Shown here: positions 1 to 6,764 of the stretch, piece after piece
Layout of the letters: the number at the start of each line of letters is the position of its first letter
How positions within the stretch are numbered: the first letter of the stretch is position 1
NCBI GenBank assembly: GCA_022565075.1
Contig: JADFKG010000040.1
Location: forward strand, 1-13,124
Direction of reading: 5' to 3'
DNA from: Chloroflexota bacterium
GTDB taxonomy: Bacteria; Chloroflexota; Dehalococcoidia; SM23-28-2; RBG-16-64-32
DNA length: 13,124 bases
Program-made: the position numbers and the translations under genes
The notes under the pieces: generated by a model
What the model saw: the letters and a program-made list of their open reading frames with translations, nothing else
What the model was told of the DNA's origin: nothing
Database searches by the model: none

Positions 1-643
1 CCATCGCCACCGTCTCCTCCGGCGCAACGCCCAGCTCCTGGCAGACGCGGCGCAGCGCGTTCGCCTTCTCCGCTTCCGGGTTGGCGAGCACGACGTAGTG
101 CGGCAGGCCCACCGGCGTGTTAAACGAGAACCGGACGCGATCGCCGTACTTCGGCACGAAACGCTCGCTCACCTCGCGCACCGCATCCTCCTGCCAGACC
201 TGGACGGTGATCGGCGTCCCCTCGTCGAGGTGATCGGACTGTCGTTCGGCCACTCGCAGGCCACCGGGGAGCCTTTCGGGAATGATGCCGGGGCGCATCT
301 TCATGTAGGTCACGTCGCCCAGGGTGGTGAACATCTCCCAACCGTGGTCGTCGCCCCAGGTCACGACCTCTCGCGCCGCCTCGGTGTCCAGCGGCAGATG
401 CAGTATCGTTCGGCCGTCCTGGTGGCGGACCTCAGCGCCGTTGGAGCAGATGATCGGCTCCGTCAGGCCGAGGCGGTCCGACGTGCGCTTGGCGAGCCCG
501 AACCAACGCGAGGTGGCGATCACGACGGCGACGCCGGCCTCGCGGGCCCTGGCGATCGCCTCGGTATTTCCTTCGGAGAGCTTCATCGCCGAATTGAGCA
601 GAGTGCCGTCGAGGTCAACGGCGAGGAGCTTGTAGCGGGGCAT
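1..643 (-). CDS. HAD superfamily (subclass IIB, Cof-type) phosphatase, C-terminus cut by window edge
   Basis: The visible 214 residues form the N-terminal part of a Cof-type HAD hydrolase, a soluble cytoplasmic phosphatase family acting on sugar phosphates and similar small phosphorylated metabolites. Motif I is DLDGT at residues 10-14 (D10 would be the nucleophile, D12 the general acid/base). The ICSNGAEV stretch after motif II is typical of Cof proteins. Motif II reads VVIATSR with T44; many relatives have ATGR. The motif III lysine is probably K193 in EAEKANAL. The window ends after EETVAM, just before the expected GDxxND motif IV, so about 50-60 residues should lie outside. The ATG start at 643 gives the usual short lead to motif I. 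The gene lies 40 nt downstream of radC and may share its transcript. The family call is firm; the substrate cannot be told. Confidence 0.9.
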   Translation of the reverse strand, partial: MPRYKLLAVDLDGTLLNSAMKLSEGNTEAIARAREAGVAVVIATSRWFGLAKRTSDRLGLTEPIICSNGAEVRHQDGRTILHLPLDTEAAREVVTWGDDHGWEMFTTLGDVTYMKMRPGIIPERLPGGLRVAERQSDHLDEGTPITVQVWQEDAVREVSERFVPKYGDRVRFSFNTPVGLPHYVVLANPEAEKANALRRVCQELGVAPEETVAM

Positions 644-683
644 GGCGTAAGGTTGGCCACTAACGCGCGCCGCGTCAAGTCTG

Positions 684-1385
684 TCAGAAGCCGAGCTTCA
701 GGTCGCGCAGGCTCTTGTGGCCATCGCGGGCGATGATGATGTGGTCGAGGACCTCGACGCCGAGGAGCTTGCCCGCGTCGACGAGCTGCTTCGTCAGCGC
801 GGCGTCTTCGGCGCTCGGCGTCGGGTCGCCTGACGGATGATTGTGCACGACGATGATGCTGGGGCAGCCCTCGCGGACGGCATCGCTGAAGACCTCCGCC
901 ACACGAACTAGCGCGCTCGACACGTTGCCGCGGTAGACCTCGCGCACGCTGAGCACTTCGTTGCGCGTGCTGAGGAGGATGACTCTCAGCTGCTCGCGGT
1001 CAAGGAGGGCCATCTCCGCGAAGAGGAGCGCGTAGACGTCCTCGGGCGAACGGATGATGCGGCGCTCCGGCGGCCGAGCGTGGACGGTACGCTTGCCCAG
1101 CTCCACCGCGGCGATCAGCTGTGCGGCCTTCGCCTCGCCCATCGCGCGCTGGGCGCACAGCTCGCCGAAGCCGGCAGCGCCCAGCCCGCGAAGCCCCTCG
1201 AACTTCGCGAGAATCCGCTGAGCGACGGCGACGACGTTCTCGCCGTTCGTTCCGGTGCGCAGGAGGATGGCGATGAGCTCGGCGTTGGTGAGCGATTCGG
1301 GGCCGCGCATACGCAGACGCTCGCGGGGGCGCTCGTCGGCGGGCATGTCGCGGATGAGAGGGCGGTGCTCGGCGGTCTGCGTCAC
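684..1385 (-). CDS. radC: RadC-family JAB/MPN-domain protein
   Basis: This 233-residue protein has the normal length and layout of the RadC (UPF0758) family. The N-terminal segment (about 8-100) carries ERPRERL, LTNAELIAILLRTG and a helix-hairpin-helix-like stretch ending in AAVELGKR. The C-terminal JAB domain (about 112-233) carries the metal-binding motif HNHPSGDPTPSAED, with H181, H183 and D194. The family was named for a presumed role in DNA repair, but the original E. coli radC phenotype was reassigned and the biochemical role remains unclear. The start is GTG at 1385: an in-frame TAA lies four codons upstream, so no longer protein is possible, and this start keeps the conserved N-terminus. 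No strong Shine-Dalgarno is visible. It lies 97 nt downstream of the secernin gene. Confidence 0.93.
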   Translation of the reverse strand: MTQTAEHRPLIRDMPADERPRERLRMRGPESLTNAELIAILLRTGTNGENVVAVAQRILAKFEGLRGLGAAGFGELCAQRAMGEAKAAQLIAAVELGKRTVHARPPERRIIRSPEDVYALLFAEMALLDREQLRVILLSTRNEVLSVREVYRGNVSSALVRVAEVFSDAVREGCPSIIVVHNHPSGDPTPSAEDAALTKQLVDAGKLLGVEVLDHIIIARDGHKSLRDLKLGF

Positions 1386-1482
1386 GTTGCGAGCTTAGGC
1401 GCACCTCAGGCCCAGCCGGAAGCCGCGAGTGTCACCCGGGGAGAGAGGTCGCGCCGAGACGCCGCTGGCCCGAGAGCCGCCC

Positions 1483-2679
1483 TCAGGAAACGAGCGTTTG
1501 CAGCGAAGCGAGCGTTTCGGAGACACGCCGCCAGGCGGTTTCGACGAACGCGGCGCGGCGCTCAGGATTAGGTGCGACTTCGTCGGCCTCGCGCCAGAGC
1601 TCGGCCTCGAGTGGGGCGAAGGCGGCGCGGATGGGGGCGAGAGCGGAGGAGTCGGCCTCGACGCGATCGCGCAGGGCGGCGAAGGCGCGCCAGGCGGCGG
1701 GATCGGCGAGGGCGGCGGGGACGGCGTCCGGCGGAAAGACCGGAACGAAGACGCTGACACATGGGCTGCCGGGTGCGACCCAGGCCCGCAACGGTGCGCC
1801 GAGGTCGGCAGGCAGGTCGGCGATGATGGAGGAGGTCGTGTTCTGGAAGCCGCGGATGTGCATGCAGACGCTGACGCCGGTGCCGTCGGGCCTGTACTCG
1901 CCGGGCAGCGCCGAGGGTGCCGGGTGCGGCTCGCCCGGTGCGCCCCAGGGCCCGTCGCCGTGGTCCCGCAGGTGCGCGGCGAGAGCCGCCGCTGTGAGGC
2001 CGGCGGCCGGCGCGGCGGCGAGGCAGGCACGGCTGGCGGCGAGCCGGACGTCGGCGTGGGCGGTCGGCGCGTCCGGGTGGCGGAAGCGATCCCAGTCGGT
2101 CCCGGCGGCGATGTCGGGCGAGGCGCGGGTCCACTCGTCGCGGATGGTGAGCCGGTTCGAGATGGCGGCGGTCTCTCCAACGGGAGCGGCGACCCAGCTG
2201 CGTCCGCTCGTCTCAAGCACCCAGGCCGCCTGCGGGTCGGCGATGATGAACGAGGAGAAGTACGACTCACCGGTTGTCTGGTCGCAGACGCCGCCCTGGC
2301 CGTGCTCCGCCAGGAGGGACGTCATCACCTCGAGGGCCTCGCCGGCGGTGGCGCCGCGTTCGAGGCCCAGGCGCACGAGGTCCATGCCGATGAGCGCCTC
2401 CGGCTCCCGCGCCGGATCGAGCGTCGTCCAGGTCTTCTCGTTGCCGATGGCGACGCGGTGTTCGTTGACGCCGTGCTCCAGCCCCCAGAGCCAGTCCGGC
2501 CGCGCTCCGGTGAGAGCGCAGGCGCTCGCATCCGGCATCTCGACGTACGTGGTGCGCAGCGTGTCGCTGCCGGAACGAGGCGCCAGGGCTTCGATCAACT
2601 GGACTTCAGTGGACGGCCGGTCAGAGTTCTTGGCGAAGAGGGTGCCGGCAGGCCTGACGGCGCAGAGTATGTCGCACAC
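1483..2679 (-). CDS. Secernin family protein (C69-like Ntn hydrolase)
   Basis: This 398-residue protein matches the secernin/dipeptidase A group of N-terminal nucleophile hydrolases. It begins MCDILCAV, followed by GTLFAKNSDRP and EVQ, the family signature. C2 would become the N-terminal nucleophile after Met removal; C6 is a less likely alternative. Further family-like stretches are GVCDQTTGESYF, WVLETSGRSWVA, AISNRLTI near the middle, and VCMHIRGFQNTTSSI near residue 280. Family members are peptidases or have unknown substrates; this one is probably cytoplasmic, as no signal peptide is seen. The GTG start is fixed by the need to expose Cys2 and by the TAG stop of the LysM gene only four codons upstream in the same frame. 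The 9-nt spacing to that gene suggests one transcript and coupled translation. Confidence 0.88.
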   Translation of the reverse strand: MCDILCAVRPAGTLFAKNSDRPSTEVQLIEALAPRSGSDTLRTTYVEMPDASACALTGARPDWLWGLEHGVNEHRVAIGNEKTWTTLDPAREPEALIGMDLVRLGLERGATAGEALEVMTSLLAEHGQGGVCDQTTGESYFSSFIIADPQAAWVLETSGRSWVAAPVGETAAISNRLTIRDEWTRASPDIAAGTDWDRFRHPDAPTAHADVRLAASRACLAAAPAAGLTAAALAAHLRDHGDGPWGAPGEPHPAPSALPGEYRPDGTGVSVCMHIRGFQNTTSSIIADLPADLGAPLRAWVAPGSPCVSVFVPVFPPDAVPAALADPAAWRAFAALRDRVEADSSALAPIRAAFAPLEAELWREADEVAPNPERRAAFVETAWRRVSETLASLQTLVS

Positions 2680-2688
2680 GGCCGCAGT

Positions 2689-3231
2689 CTACTCGGGAAT
2701 GATGAGTGTGATACCGAGTGGAAGGACGTCGTCCACGCTGTAGCCGTTGGTCGAGGCCAGCGTCTCCACATCGACACCGAAGAGCCCCGCGATGCCGCTC
2801 CAGGTGTCGCCGGCCGCCACGACGTGCTCGATCGGCGCGGGCGTAGGAGTTACGGTCGGCACGGGCGTCGGCGTCACGGTCGGTTCGGGTGAGCCGTCAG
2901 GGGAGGCAGCGCCGCTGCCCGTCGGCGTCGGTGTCAGCGTCTCGCCGGTGTCAGGCGTCAGGCCGGGCGTGAAGTCGGGCGTGGCGTCAGGCTCCAGGAC
3001 GACGCCGCCGCCATCGCCGGGCAGGTCCGGCGGCCGCAGGAGCAGCCAGAGCGCCAGGACGCTGGCGCCGAGGAGGGCGAAGAGGGCGATGCGGAAGGTG
3101 CTGGAGGAAGGCGCGGCGACGACGGGGTCCAGGCAGGCCGCGCAGAGGTCAGCGCCGTGGTCGGGGCAGTAGTTCTTGCCACAACGCGAGCAGGGGGAGG
3201 TATCCTGCCGTTCGCACGCGTAGCATCGCAT
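2689..3231 (-). CDS. Zinc-finger, single-TM, LysM-domain protein
   Basis: The 180-residue product has three parts. Residues 1-36 form a Cys/His-rich, B-box-like zinc-binding segment with C3, C6, C14, C17, C22, H25, C30 and C33. Residues about 46-65 are one hydrophobic membrane segment. A Pro/Thr/Gly-rich spacer (about 68-133, with TPTP repeats) leads to a C-terminal LysM domain (about 135-179, including VVAAGDTWSGIAGLFGV and NGYSVDD). LysM binds peptidoglycan or related glycans, so the likely topology is a cytoplasmic zinc module, one TM helix and an external LysM. I chose ATG at 3231 because it puts the first CxxC near the N-terminus; a TTG four codons upstream (3243) is possible. It lies between rplL and the secernin gene, 9 nt from the latter. 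The function is unknown; domain calls are good. Confidence 0.85.
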   Translation of the reverse strand: MRCYACERQDTSPCSRCGKNYCPDHGADLCAACLDPVVAAPSSSTFRIALFALLGASVLALWLLLRPPDLPGDGGGVVLEPDATPDFTPGLTPDTGETLTPTPTGSGAASPDGSPEPTVTPTPVPTVTPTPAPIEHVVAAGDTWSGIAGLFGVDVETLASTNGYSVDDVLPLGITLIIPE

Positions 3232-3298
3232 CCCAAGTACCAAACGCCGGACCGGGGCTACGGGTTCGCGCCGCGCCCGGCCCAGCTATCATATCCCG

Positions 3299-3700
3299 CT
3301 ATTCGAGGTCGACGGTAGCGCCGGCTTCCTGGAGCTTCTTCTGCGCCGCCTCGGCGTCAGGCTTGCCGATGGCTTCTTTGACGGTCACCGGTGCGCTCTC
3401 GACCAGGTCCTTCGCCTCCTTGAGGCCCAGCGAGGTTACCTCGCGGACGGCCTTGATGACGTTGATCTTGTTGGCGCCGTGGTCCTTGAGGATGACGTTG
3501 AACTCGGTCTTCTCCTCCACAGGTGCGTCGGCAGCACCGTCACCAGCAGCAGCGCCCGGCGCGGCGGCAACGGCGACCGGCGCGGCGGCGGTGATGCCAA
3601 ACTCGTCCGTGATCTTCTCGTTGAGGTCTCGCAGCTCCAGGATCGTCATGTCCTTGATGATGTTCAGGACCTCGTCAATCTTGCTGTCAGCCTTGGCCAT
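3299..3700 (-). CDS. rplL: 50S ribosomal protein L7/L12
   Basis: The 133-residue acidic protein has the L7/L12 plan. An N-terminal dimerisation helix region (ILELRDLNEKITDEFGI) is followed by an Ala/Gly/Pro-rich hinge (about 38-60) and a C-terminal domain that recruits translation factors (EFNVILKDHGANKINVIKAVREVTSLGLKEAKDLVE). It forms the flexible ribosomal stalk bound to L10 and stimulates EF-Tu and EF-G GTPase activity. The ATG start has a strong AGGAGG about 9 nt upstream, stronger than that of rplJ. This fits the several-fold higher amount of L7/L12 per ribosome. It lies 44 nt downstream of rplJ and is covered by the same promoter and L10 leader. No U-rich terminator hairpin follows it, so readthrough into the LysM gene is possible. 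rpoB does not follow. Confidence 0.98.
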   Translation of the reverse strand: MAKADSKIDEVLNIIKDMTILELRDLNEKITDEFGITAAAPVAVAAAPGAAAGDGAADAPVEEKTEFNVILKDHGANKINVIKAVREVTSLGLKEAKDLVESAPVTVKEAIGKPDAEAAQKKLQEAGATVDLE

Positions 3701-3751
3701 GATGTTTGTTCCTCCTTGCGATTAGTTGTGCCGGCCGGCGGCCGGGTGTTG

Positions 3752-4315
3752 TTATGCTGCTTCGCTCTCCAGCTGACGTGCCCGAGCCTCGAGGAGGCCC
3801 GGCAGCTGCTGCAGGAGAGCCTGCAGGAGTTGCGAGAACTCCCGCGGCGGACTGTCCATGAGGGCGACGAAGTTCACCAGCGGGCTCTCGATCATGCCCA
3901 TGAACTGGGCGATGAGCACAGGCCGCGGCGGGATCTTCGTCAGGTCTTTCACGGCGTCCGCGGTGAGAAGGGTGCCGTCCAGGAAGCCACCGCCGACCTT
4001 GAAGGCGGCCGGCGCCTCGCGGGCGTAGTCGGCGATCGCCTTCGCCGCCTCCACGATGTCGTCGTAGGAGATGGCGAGCGCCGTGGGGCCGTCTGCGAGT
4101 TCGTATACCTCAGGCGCGCCGGCCGCTTCGGCGGCCAGCTTGAGGAGCGAGTTCTTGATCACCCGAAACTCCAGGCCGCCTTCGCGCAGCTTGCGCCGCA
4201 GAAACTGCATCTCCGGGACGCTCAGGCCACGGTAGCGGGCGCCGATAACGATCGTGGAGCGCTCGATGCGATCCTTGATGTCGGCTACCTGATCGATCTT
4301 ATGTTGTGTGGGCAA
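3752..4315 (-). CDS. rplJ: 50S ribosomal protein L10
   Basis: The 187-residue product matches L10, which anchors L7/L12 dimers to the ribosome and, in many bacteria, represses its own operon by binding the mRNA leader. Recognisable stretches are KIDQVADIKDRIERSTIVIGARYRG, FRVIKNSLLKLAAE and the C-terminal helix (EFSQLLQALLQQLPGLLEARARQLE) where L7/L12 dimers dock. I place the start at TTG 4315 (MPTQHKIDQ...). GGAGGG sits about 5 nt upstream at 4321-4326, and the length is then normal for the family. The open frame continues further upstream, but that segment lies in the attenuator and has no family similarity. It is preceded by its own promoter, an L10 leader and an intrinsic terminator. Confidence 0.96.
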   Translation of the reverse strand: MPTQHKIDQVADIKDRIERSTIVIGARYRGLSVPEMQFLRRKLREGGLEFRVIKNSLLKLAAEAAGAPEVYELADGPTALAISYDDIVEAAKAIADYAREAPAAFKVGGGFLDGTLLTADAVKDLTKIPPRPVLIAQFMGMIESPLVNFVALMDSPPREFSQLLQALLQQLPGLLEARARQLESEAA

Positions 4316-4364
4316 TAGGCCCTCCGTTTTCCGCCGGGCGTTGGGCCCGGGTTGACTCGCGCGC

Positions 4365-4393
4365 AAAGAAAAAGCCCCCTGCCGCAGCAAGGG
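4365..4393 (-). terminator. Intrinsic terminator (attenuator) between L10 leader and rplJ
   Basis: On the minus strand CCCTTGC (4393-4387), loop TGCG and GCAGGGG (4382-4376) form a 7-bp stem with one G-U pair. It is followed by GC and a T-rich tract (TTTTTCTTT). It sits about 50 nt upstream of rplJ, after the L10 leader, the place expected for an attenuator. The 5' arm CCCTTGC is also perfectly complementary to GCAAGGG inside the leader (4478-4472), which would give a competing antiterminator. Confidence 0.75.
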
Positions 4394-4424
4394 ACGTCGC
4401 CCGAAACCGTCAGGCTTGTGGCCT

Positions 4425-4503
4425 GGCCCGGTTCGACCTCTCCTCGGCGGGCTCTCCCGGGGGAGACTTAACCCTTGCGGGACCTGCTGTCTGCGGTGAG
4501 ACG
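4425..4503 (-). promoter_or_regulatory. Ribosomal protein L10 leader (autoregulatory RNA)
   Basis: The minus strand carries the conserved landmarks of the L10 leader, in order: ACCGCAGACAGCAGG (about 4498-4484), GCAAGGGTTAAG (4478-4467) and GCCGAGGA (about 4446-4439). This RNA family is the binding site of L10 (with L7/L12) upstream of rplJ in many bacteria, and mediates feedback control of rplJ-rplL. Position and orientation fit: downstream of a good promoter and upstream of a terminator and rplJ. Between the TTAAG and CCGAGG elements lies a small hairpin, TCTCCC/GGGAGA (4466-4453). The outer pairing AGCAGG with CCCGC contains one A-C mismatch relative to the usual CCTGC. Exact ends are approximate. 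Confidence 0.85.
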
Positions 4504-4529
4504 TGCGCTATTGGGTTGGCACGCGAAGC

Positions 4530-4558
4530 ATTGTACGGCGCTCCACAGTTTGGTTCAA
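4530..4558 (-). promoter_or_regulatory. Sigma70-type promoter of rplJ-rplL
   Basis: On the minus strand TTGAAC (4558-4553) and TACAAT (4535-4530) are separated by 17 nt, close to the TTGACA/TATAAT consensus. The predicted transcription start is near 4523, about 20 nt before the first conserved leader element. The -35 box begins just after the rplA stop codon (4563-4561). rplJ-rplL therefore have their own transcript start, in addition to any readthrough from rplA. Confidence 0.75.
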
Positions 4559-4560
4559 GC

Positions 4561-5280
4561 TTAGTTGTCGGCGGCGGCGGTCGCGCCGACCGCGCCGGGA
4601 TCCATGCGGATGCCGGGGCTCATGGTGGTCGTCAAGGTCAGCGTGCGGATGTAGTGGCCTTTGGAGCCGGCGGGCTTCTCGCGCCGGATGGCATCGAGCA
4701 GCGAGGCCAGGTTCTCGCCGAGCGCTTCCTCCGAGAAGCTGATCTTGCCGACCGACACGTGCACGAGGCTCGTGCGGTCCGTCCGGAACTCCACGCGTCC
4801 CTGCTTGGCGTCCTTGATCGCCCGTGGCAGGTCTTCACCGTTGACTACGGTGTTCGTGCGCGGGTTCGGCATCAGCCCACGCGGGCCAAGGACACGGCCG
4901 AGCTTACCGACCTTGCCCATCATATCTTTCGTGGCGAGTGCAACATCGAAGCCCAGGTAGCCGTCCGCCACCTTCTTGACGAGCGCGTCGCCGCCCACCT
5001 CGTCGGCGTCCGCTTCCTCCGCCAGGCGAGCTGCTTCACCCTCGGCGAAGACGAGAACGTGCTGGCTCTTGCCGAGGCCGTTGGGCAGGACGATCGTGCC
5101 GCGCAGCTGCTGGTCGGCGTGACGCGTGTCGAGGCCGGTGCGGATGTGCAGTTCGACGGTCTCGTCGAAGTTGGCGGAGGCGATCTCTTTGAGTAGAGCG
5201 ATCGCCTCACCCGCCGGGTACTCCTTGTTTTCGTCGACTTTCTCGGCGGCGTCCCGATACTTCTTTCCGTGCTTAGCCAT
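4561..5280 (-). CDS. rplA: 50S ribosomal protein L1
   Basis: The 239-residue product matches L1, the mobile L1-stalk protein next to the ribosomal E site, which also represses its own operon in E. coli. Typical stretches are AMKHGKKY-like start MAKHGKKYRDAAEKVD, FDETVELHIRTGLDTRHADQQLRG, and the signature GRVLGPRGLMPNPRTNTV, where relatives usually have KxGTV at the end. The C-terminal part carries the expected GSKGHYIRTLTLTTTMSPGI. The start is ATG 5280 because the protein then begins like other L1 proteins and a GGAGA lies just upstream. The frame stays open upstream only because it runs under rplK. The start overlaps the end of rplK by 8 nt (ATGGCTAA), so the two are translationally coupled. 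Confidence 0.97.
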   Translation of the reverse strand: MAKHGKKYRDAAEKVDENKEYPAGEAIALLKEIASANFDETVELHIRTGLDTRHADQQLRGTIVLPNGLGKSQHVLVFAEGEAARLAEEADADEVGGDALVKKVADGYLGFDVALATKDMMGKVGKLGRVLGPRGLMPNPRTNTVVNGEDLPRAIKDAKQGRVEFRTDRTSLVHVSVGKISFSEEALGENLASLLDAIRREKPAGSKGHYIRTLTLTTTMSPGIRMDPGAVGATAAADN

Positions 5281-5710
5281 CTGTCTTCTCCGGATAATCG
5301 ACGCCCATGCTGCGGCAGGTGCCTTCCACCATGCGCATGGCCGCATCTACGTCGTTGGCGTTGAGATCCTTCATTTTGGTCTCGGCGATCTGGCGAACCT
5401 GGTCGCGCGTGATCATGCCGACTTTTTCGCGCTTCTGCGTGGGGCTGCCCTTTTCGATGCCGATCGCCTTGCGGATCAGGTCGGAGGCGGGCGGCGTCTT
5501 GAGGACGAAGGTGAATGAGCGGTCTTCGAAGACGCTGATCTCGACCGGGATGATGGCGCCGGACTGGCTGGAGGTGCGCTCGTTGTATTCTTTGACGAAG
5601 CCCATGATGTTGGCGCCGTGCTGGCCCAACGCGGGGCCCACCGGCGGCGCAGGCGTTGCCTGACCTGCTGGCAGCTGAAGCTTGATGACGGCGCGGATTT
5701 TCTTAGCCAT
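5273..5710 (-). CDS. rplK: 50S ribosomal protein L11
   Basis: The 145-residue product is a standard-length L11, the rRNA-binding protein of the GTPase-associated centre. The N-terminal domain begins MAKKIRAVIKLQLPAGQATPAPPVGPALGQHGANIMGFVKEYN, including the proline-rich hinge helix region contacted by thiopeptides and release factors. The C-terminal rRNA-binding domain contains GMITRDQVRQIAETKMKDLNANDVDAAMRMVEGTCRSMGV. ATG 5710 is preceded by GGAAGAG about 9 nt away. It lies 56 nt downstream of nusG and overlaps rplA by 8 nt. Confidence 0.98.
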   Translation of the reverse strand: MAKKIRAVIKLQLPAGQATPAPPVGPALGQHGANIMGFVKEYNERTSSQSGAIIPVEISVFEDRSFTFVLKTPPASDLIRKAIGIEKGSPTQKREKVGMITRDQVRQIAETKMKDLNANDVDAAMRMVEGTCRSMGVDYPEKTDG

Positions 5711-5766
5711 AACAGTACGCTCTTCCGGTCATGAGATAGTATCGTATCCCGGCGCGGCGAGCTCTC

Positions 5767-6441
5767 CTACAGGCGCTCCACCTGCAGGAAATCGAGCTCG
5801 ACGGGCGTCTCCCTCCCAAAGATCGAGACGGAGACTTTCACCTTGCCCTTTTCCGGGTTGATGTCTTCGACGGTGCCCACGAAGTCGGAGAACGGCCCGT
5901 CGACGACGCGAACGCTCTGACCGACGCCGAATCCGACCTTAACCACCGGCTCCTCCGCCTTCATCTGGCGAATGATCGACTGGACCTCCGCCTTGGCGAG
6001 CGGTGTGGGCGCGGTGCCGGAACCGACGAAGCCGGTCACGCCGGGCGAGTTGCGCACGACGGTCCAGGCCTTGCTGGACAGCACCTTGTCGGCCTCGCTG
6101 GCTTTCGGGTTTTCCTGCTGCAGCGTAATCATCTGGACGAGGACGTAGCCGGGGAAGATCTTGCGGGGCACTGTCCGGCGCTGGCCGTCGCGGATCTCGA
6201 TCTCCTCGACTGAGGGAACGATGACGCGGTAGACGAGGTCCTCGGCGTCCATGGACTTGATGCGCTGGTCGAGGTTCGTCTTGACCTTGTCTTCATAGCC
6301 GGAATACGTGTGGATGACGTACCAGGACTGGCCGTCCCGGAACATCTCCTCTTCGGTTATCTCCAGACGAGGGACCTTGCTTTCCGAGGCGTCCTCGTCC
6401 TCAACGACGATCTGAACTGCGCTTTTTCGTTTCTTAGCCAT
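5767..6441 (-). CDS. nusG: Transcription termination/antitermination factor NusG
   Basis: The 224-residue product is NusG, which binds RNA polymerase through its NGN domain and links it to Rho or ribosomal S10 through its KOW domain. The NGN domain spans about 38-155 (SWYVIHTYSGYEDKVKTNL, PRKIFPGYVLV, WTVVRNSPGVTGFVG). The KOW domain spans about 170-224 (GQSVRVVDGPFSDFVGTVEDINPEKGKVKV, ending FGRETPVELDFLQVERL). It is longer than the E. coli protein (about 181 aa). The extra length is a charged N-terminal tail of about 37 residues and an insertion near 108-124 (QQENPKASEADKVLSSK). The ATG start has AAGG upstream. It lies 14 nt downstream of secE, the classical secE-nusG pair. Confidence 0.97.
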   Translation of the reverse strand: MAKKRKSAVQIVVEDEDASESKVPRLEITEEEMFRDGQSWYVIHTYSGYEDKVKTNLDQRIKSMDAEDLVYRVIVPSVEEIEIRDGQRRTVPRKIFPGYVLVQMITLQQENPKASEADKVLSSKAWTVVRNSPGVTGFVGSGTAPTPLAKAEVQSIIRQMKAEEPVVKVGFGVGQSVRVVDGPFSDFVGTVEDINPEKGKVKVSVSIFGRETPVELDFLQVERL

Positions 6442-6455
6442 TACCGCAACCTTAC

Positions 6456-6764
6456 CTAGTTGAGCAACGCCTCGTCGATGAGCCAGCCGAAGCCGAGGTC
6501 GATCGCACCGAGGATCGCGCCGAGGATAAGAGTCACGATTACGACGACGACCGTCAGGTGGATGACGTCGGGGCGGGACGGCCAGACCACTTTGCGCAAC
6601 TCCGTGATGACGTCGATGATGATCTGCGGGCGCCAGGAAAGAATCCCGCCACCGCCAGCTGAAGACGGCCGGCTGGGCCCCGTGCTTGGCAGCGCCCGCT
6701 TGGCAGCGCCCCGCTTGGGCTTGGGCTCGCGTGTCTGCTGGCGCCGGAGCGCGCGGTTACTCAC
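6456..6764 (-). CDS. secE: Preprotein translocase subunit SecE
   Basis: The 102-residue protein is a short, single-membrane-span SecE, the clamp subunit of the SecYEG channel. An N-terminal basic, Ala/Ser/Pro-rich tail (about 1-45) precedes the conserved amphipathic segment IDVITELRKVVWPSRPDVIHLT (about 50-71). One hydrophobic helix follows (about 71-92) and the protein ends WLIDEALLN. The start is GTG 6764, with AGGAGG about 8 nt upstream inside the rpmG 3' end. The GTG follows the rpmG TAG stop directly, with no spacer. The tail is longer than in many single-span SecE proteins. Confidence 0.95.
   Translation of the reverse strand: MSNRALRRQQTREPKPKRGAAKRALPSTGPSRPSSAGGGGILSWRPQIIIDVITELRKVVWPSRPDVIHLTVVVVIVTLILGAILGAIDLGFGWLIDEALLN

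Noticed and set aside
1487..1518. Inverted repeat GAAACG/CGTTTC with a repeated CGAGCGTTT at the end of the secernin gene
   Set aside because: The stem is only 6 bp with a 20-nt loop, no U-tract follows on either strand, and it lies wholly in coding sequence for the expected C-terminus.
1429..2892. Long plus-strand open frame (487 codons) opposite the secernin and LysM genes, plus another at 1631-2743
   Set aside because: Their translations are Gly/Arg/Ala-rich with no recognisable domain. The minus strand of the same DNA encodes proteins with clear family motifs. Such frames are expected opposite high-GC genes.
3286..3298. TATGAT on the minus strand just after rplL as a promoter for the LysM gene
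   Set aside because: The -10 match is reasonable, but no TTGACA-like hexamer lies 16-18 nt upstream, so it is too weak to annotate.
4316..4390. Upstream-extended L10 reading frame
   Set aside because: It would translate through the attenuator terminator and the GGAGGG ribosome binding site, and the added residues do not resemble L10.
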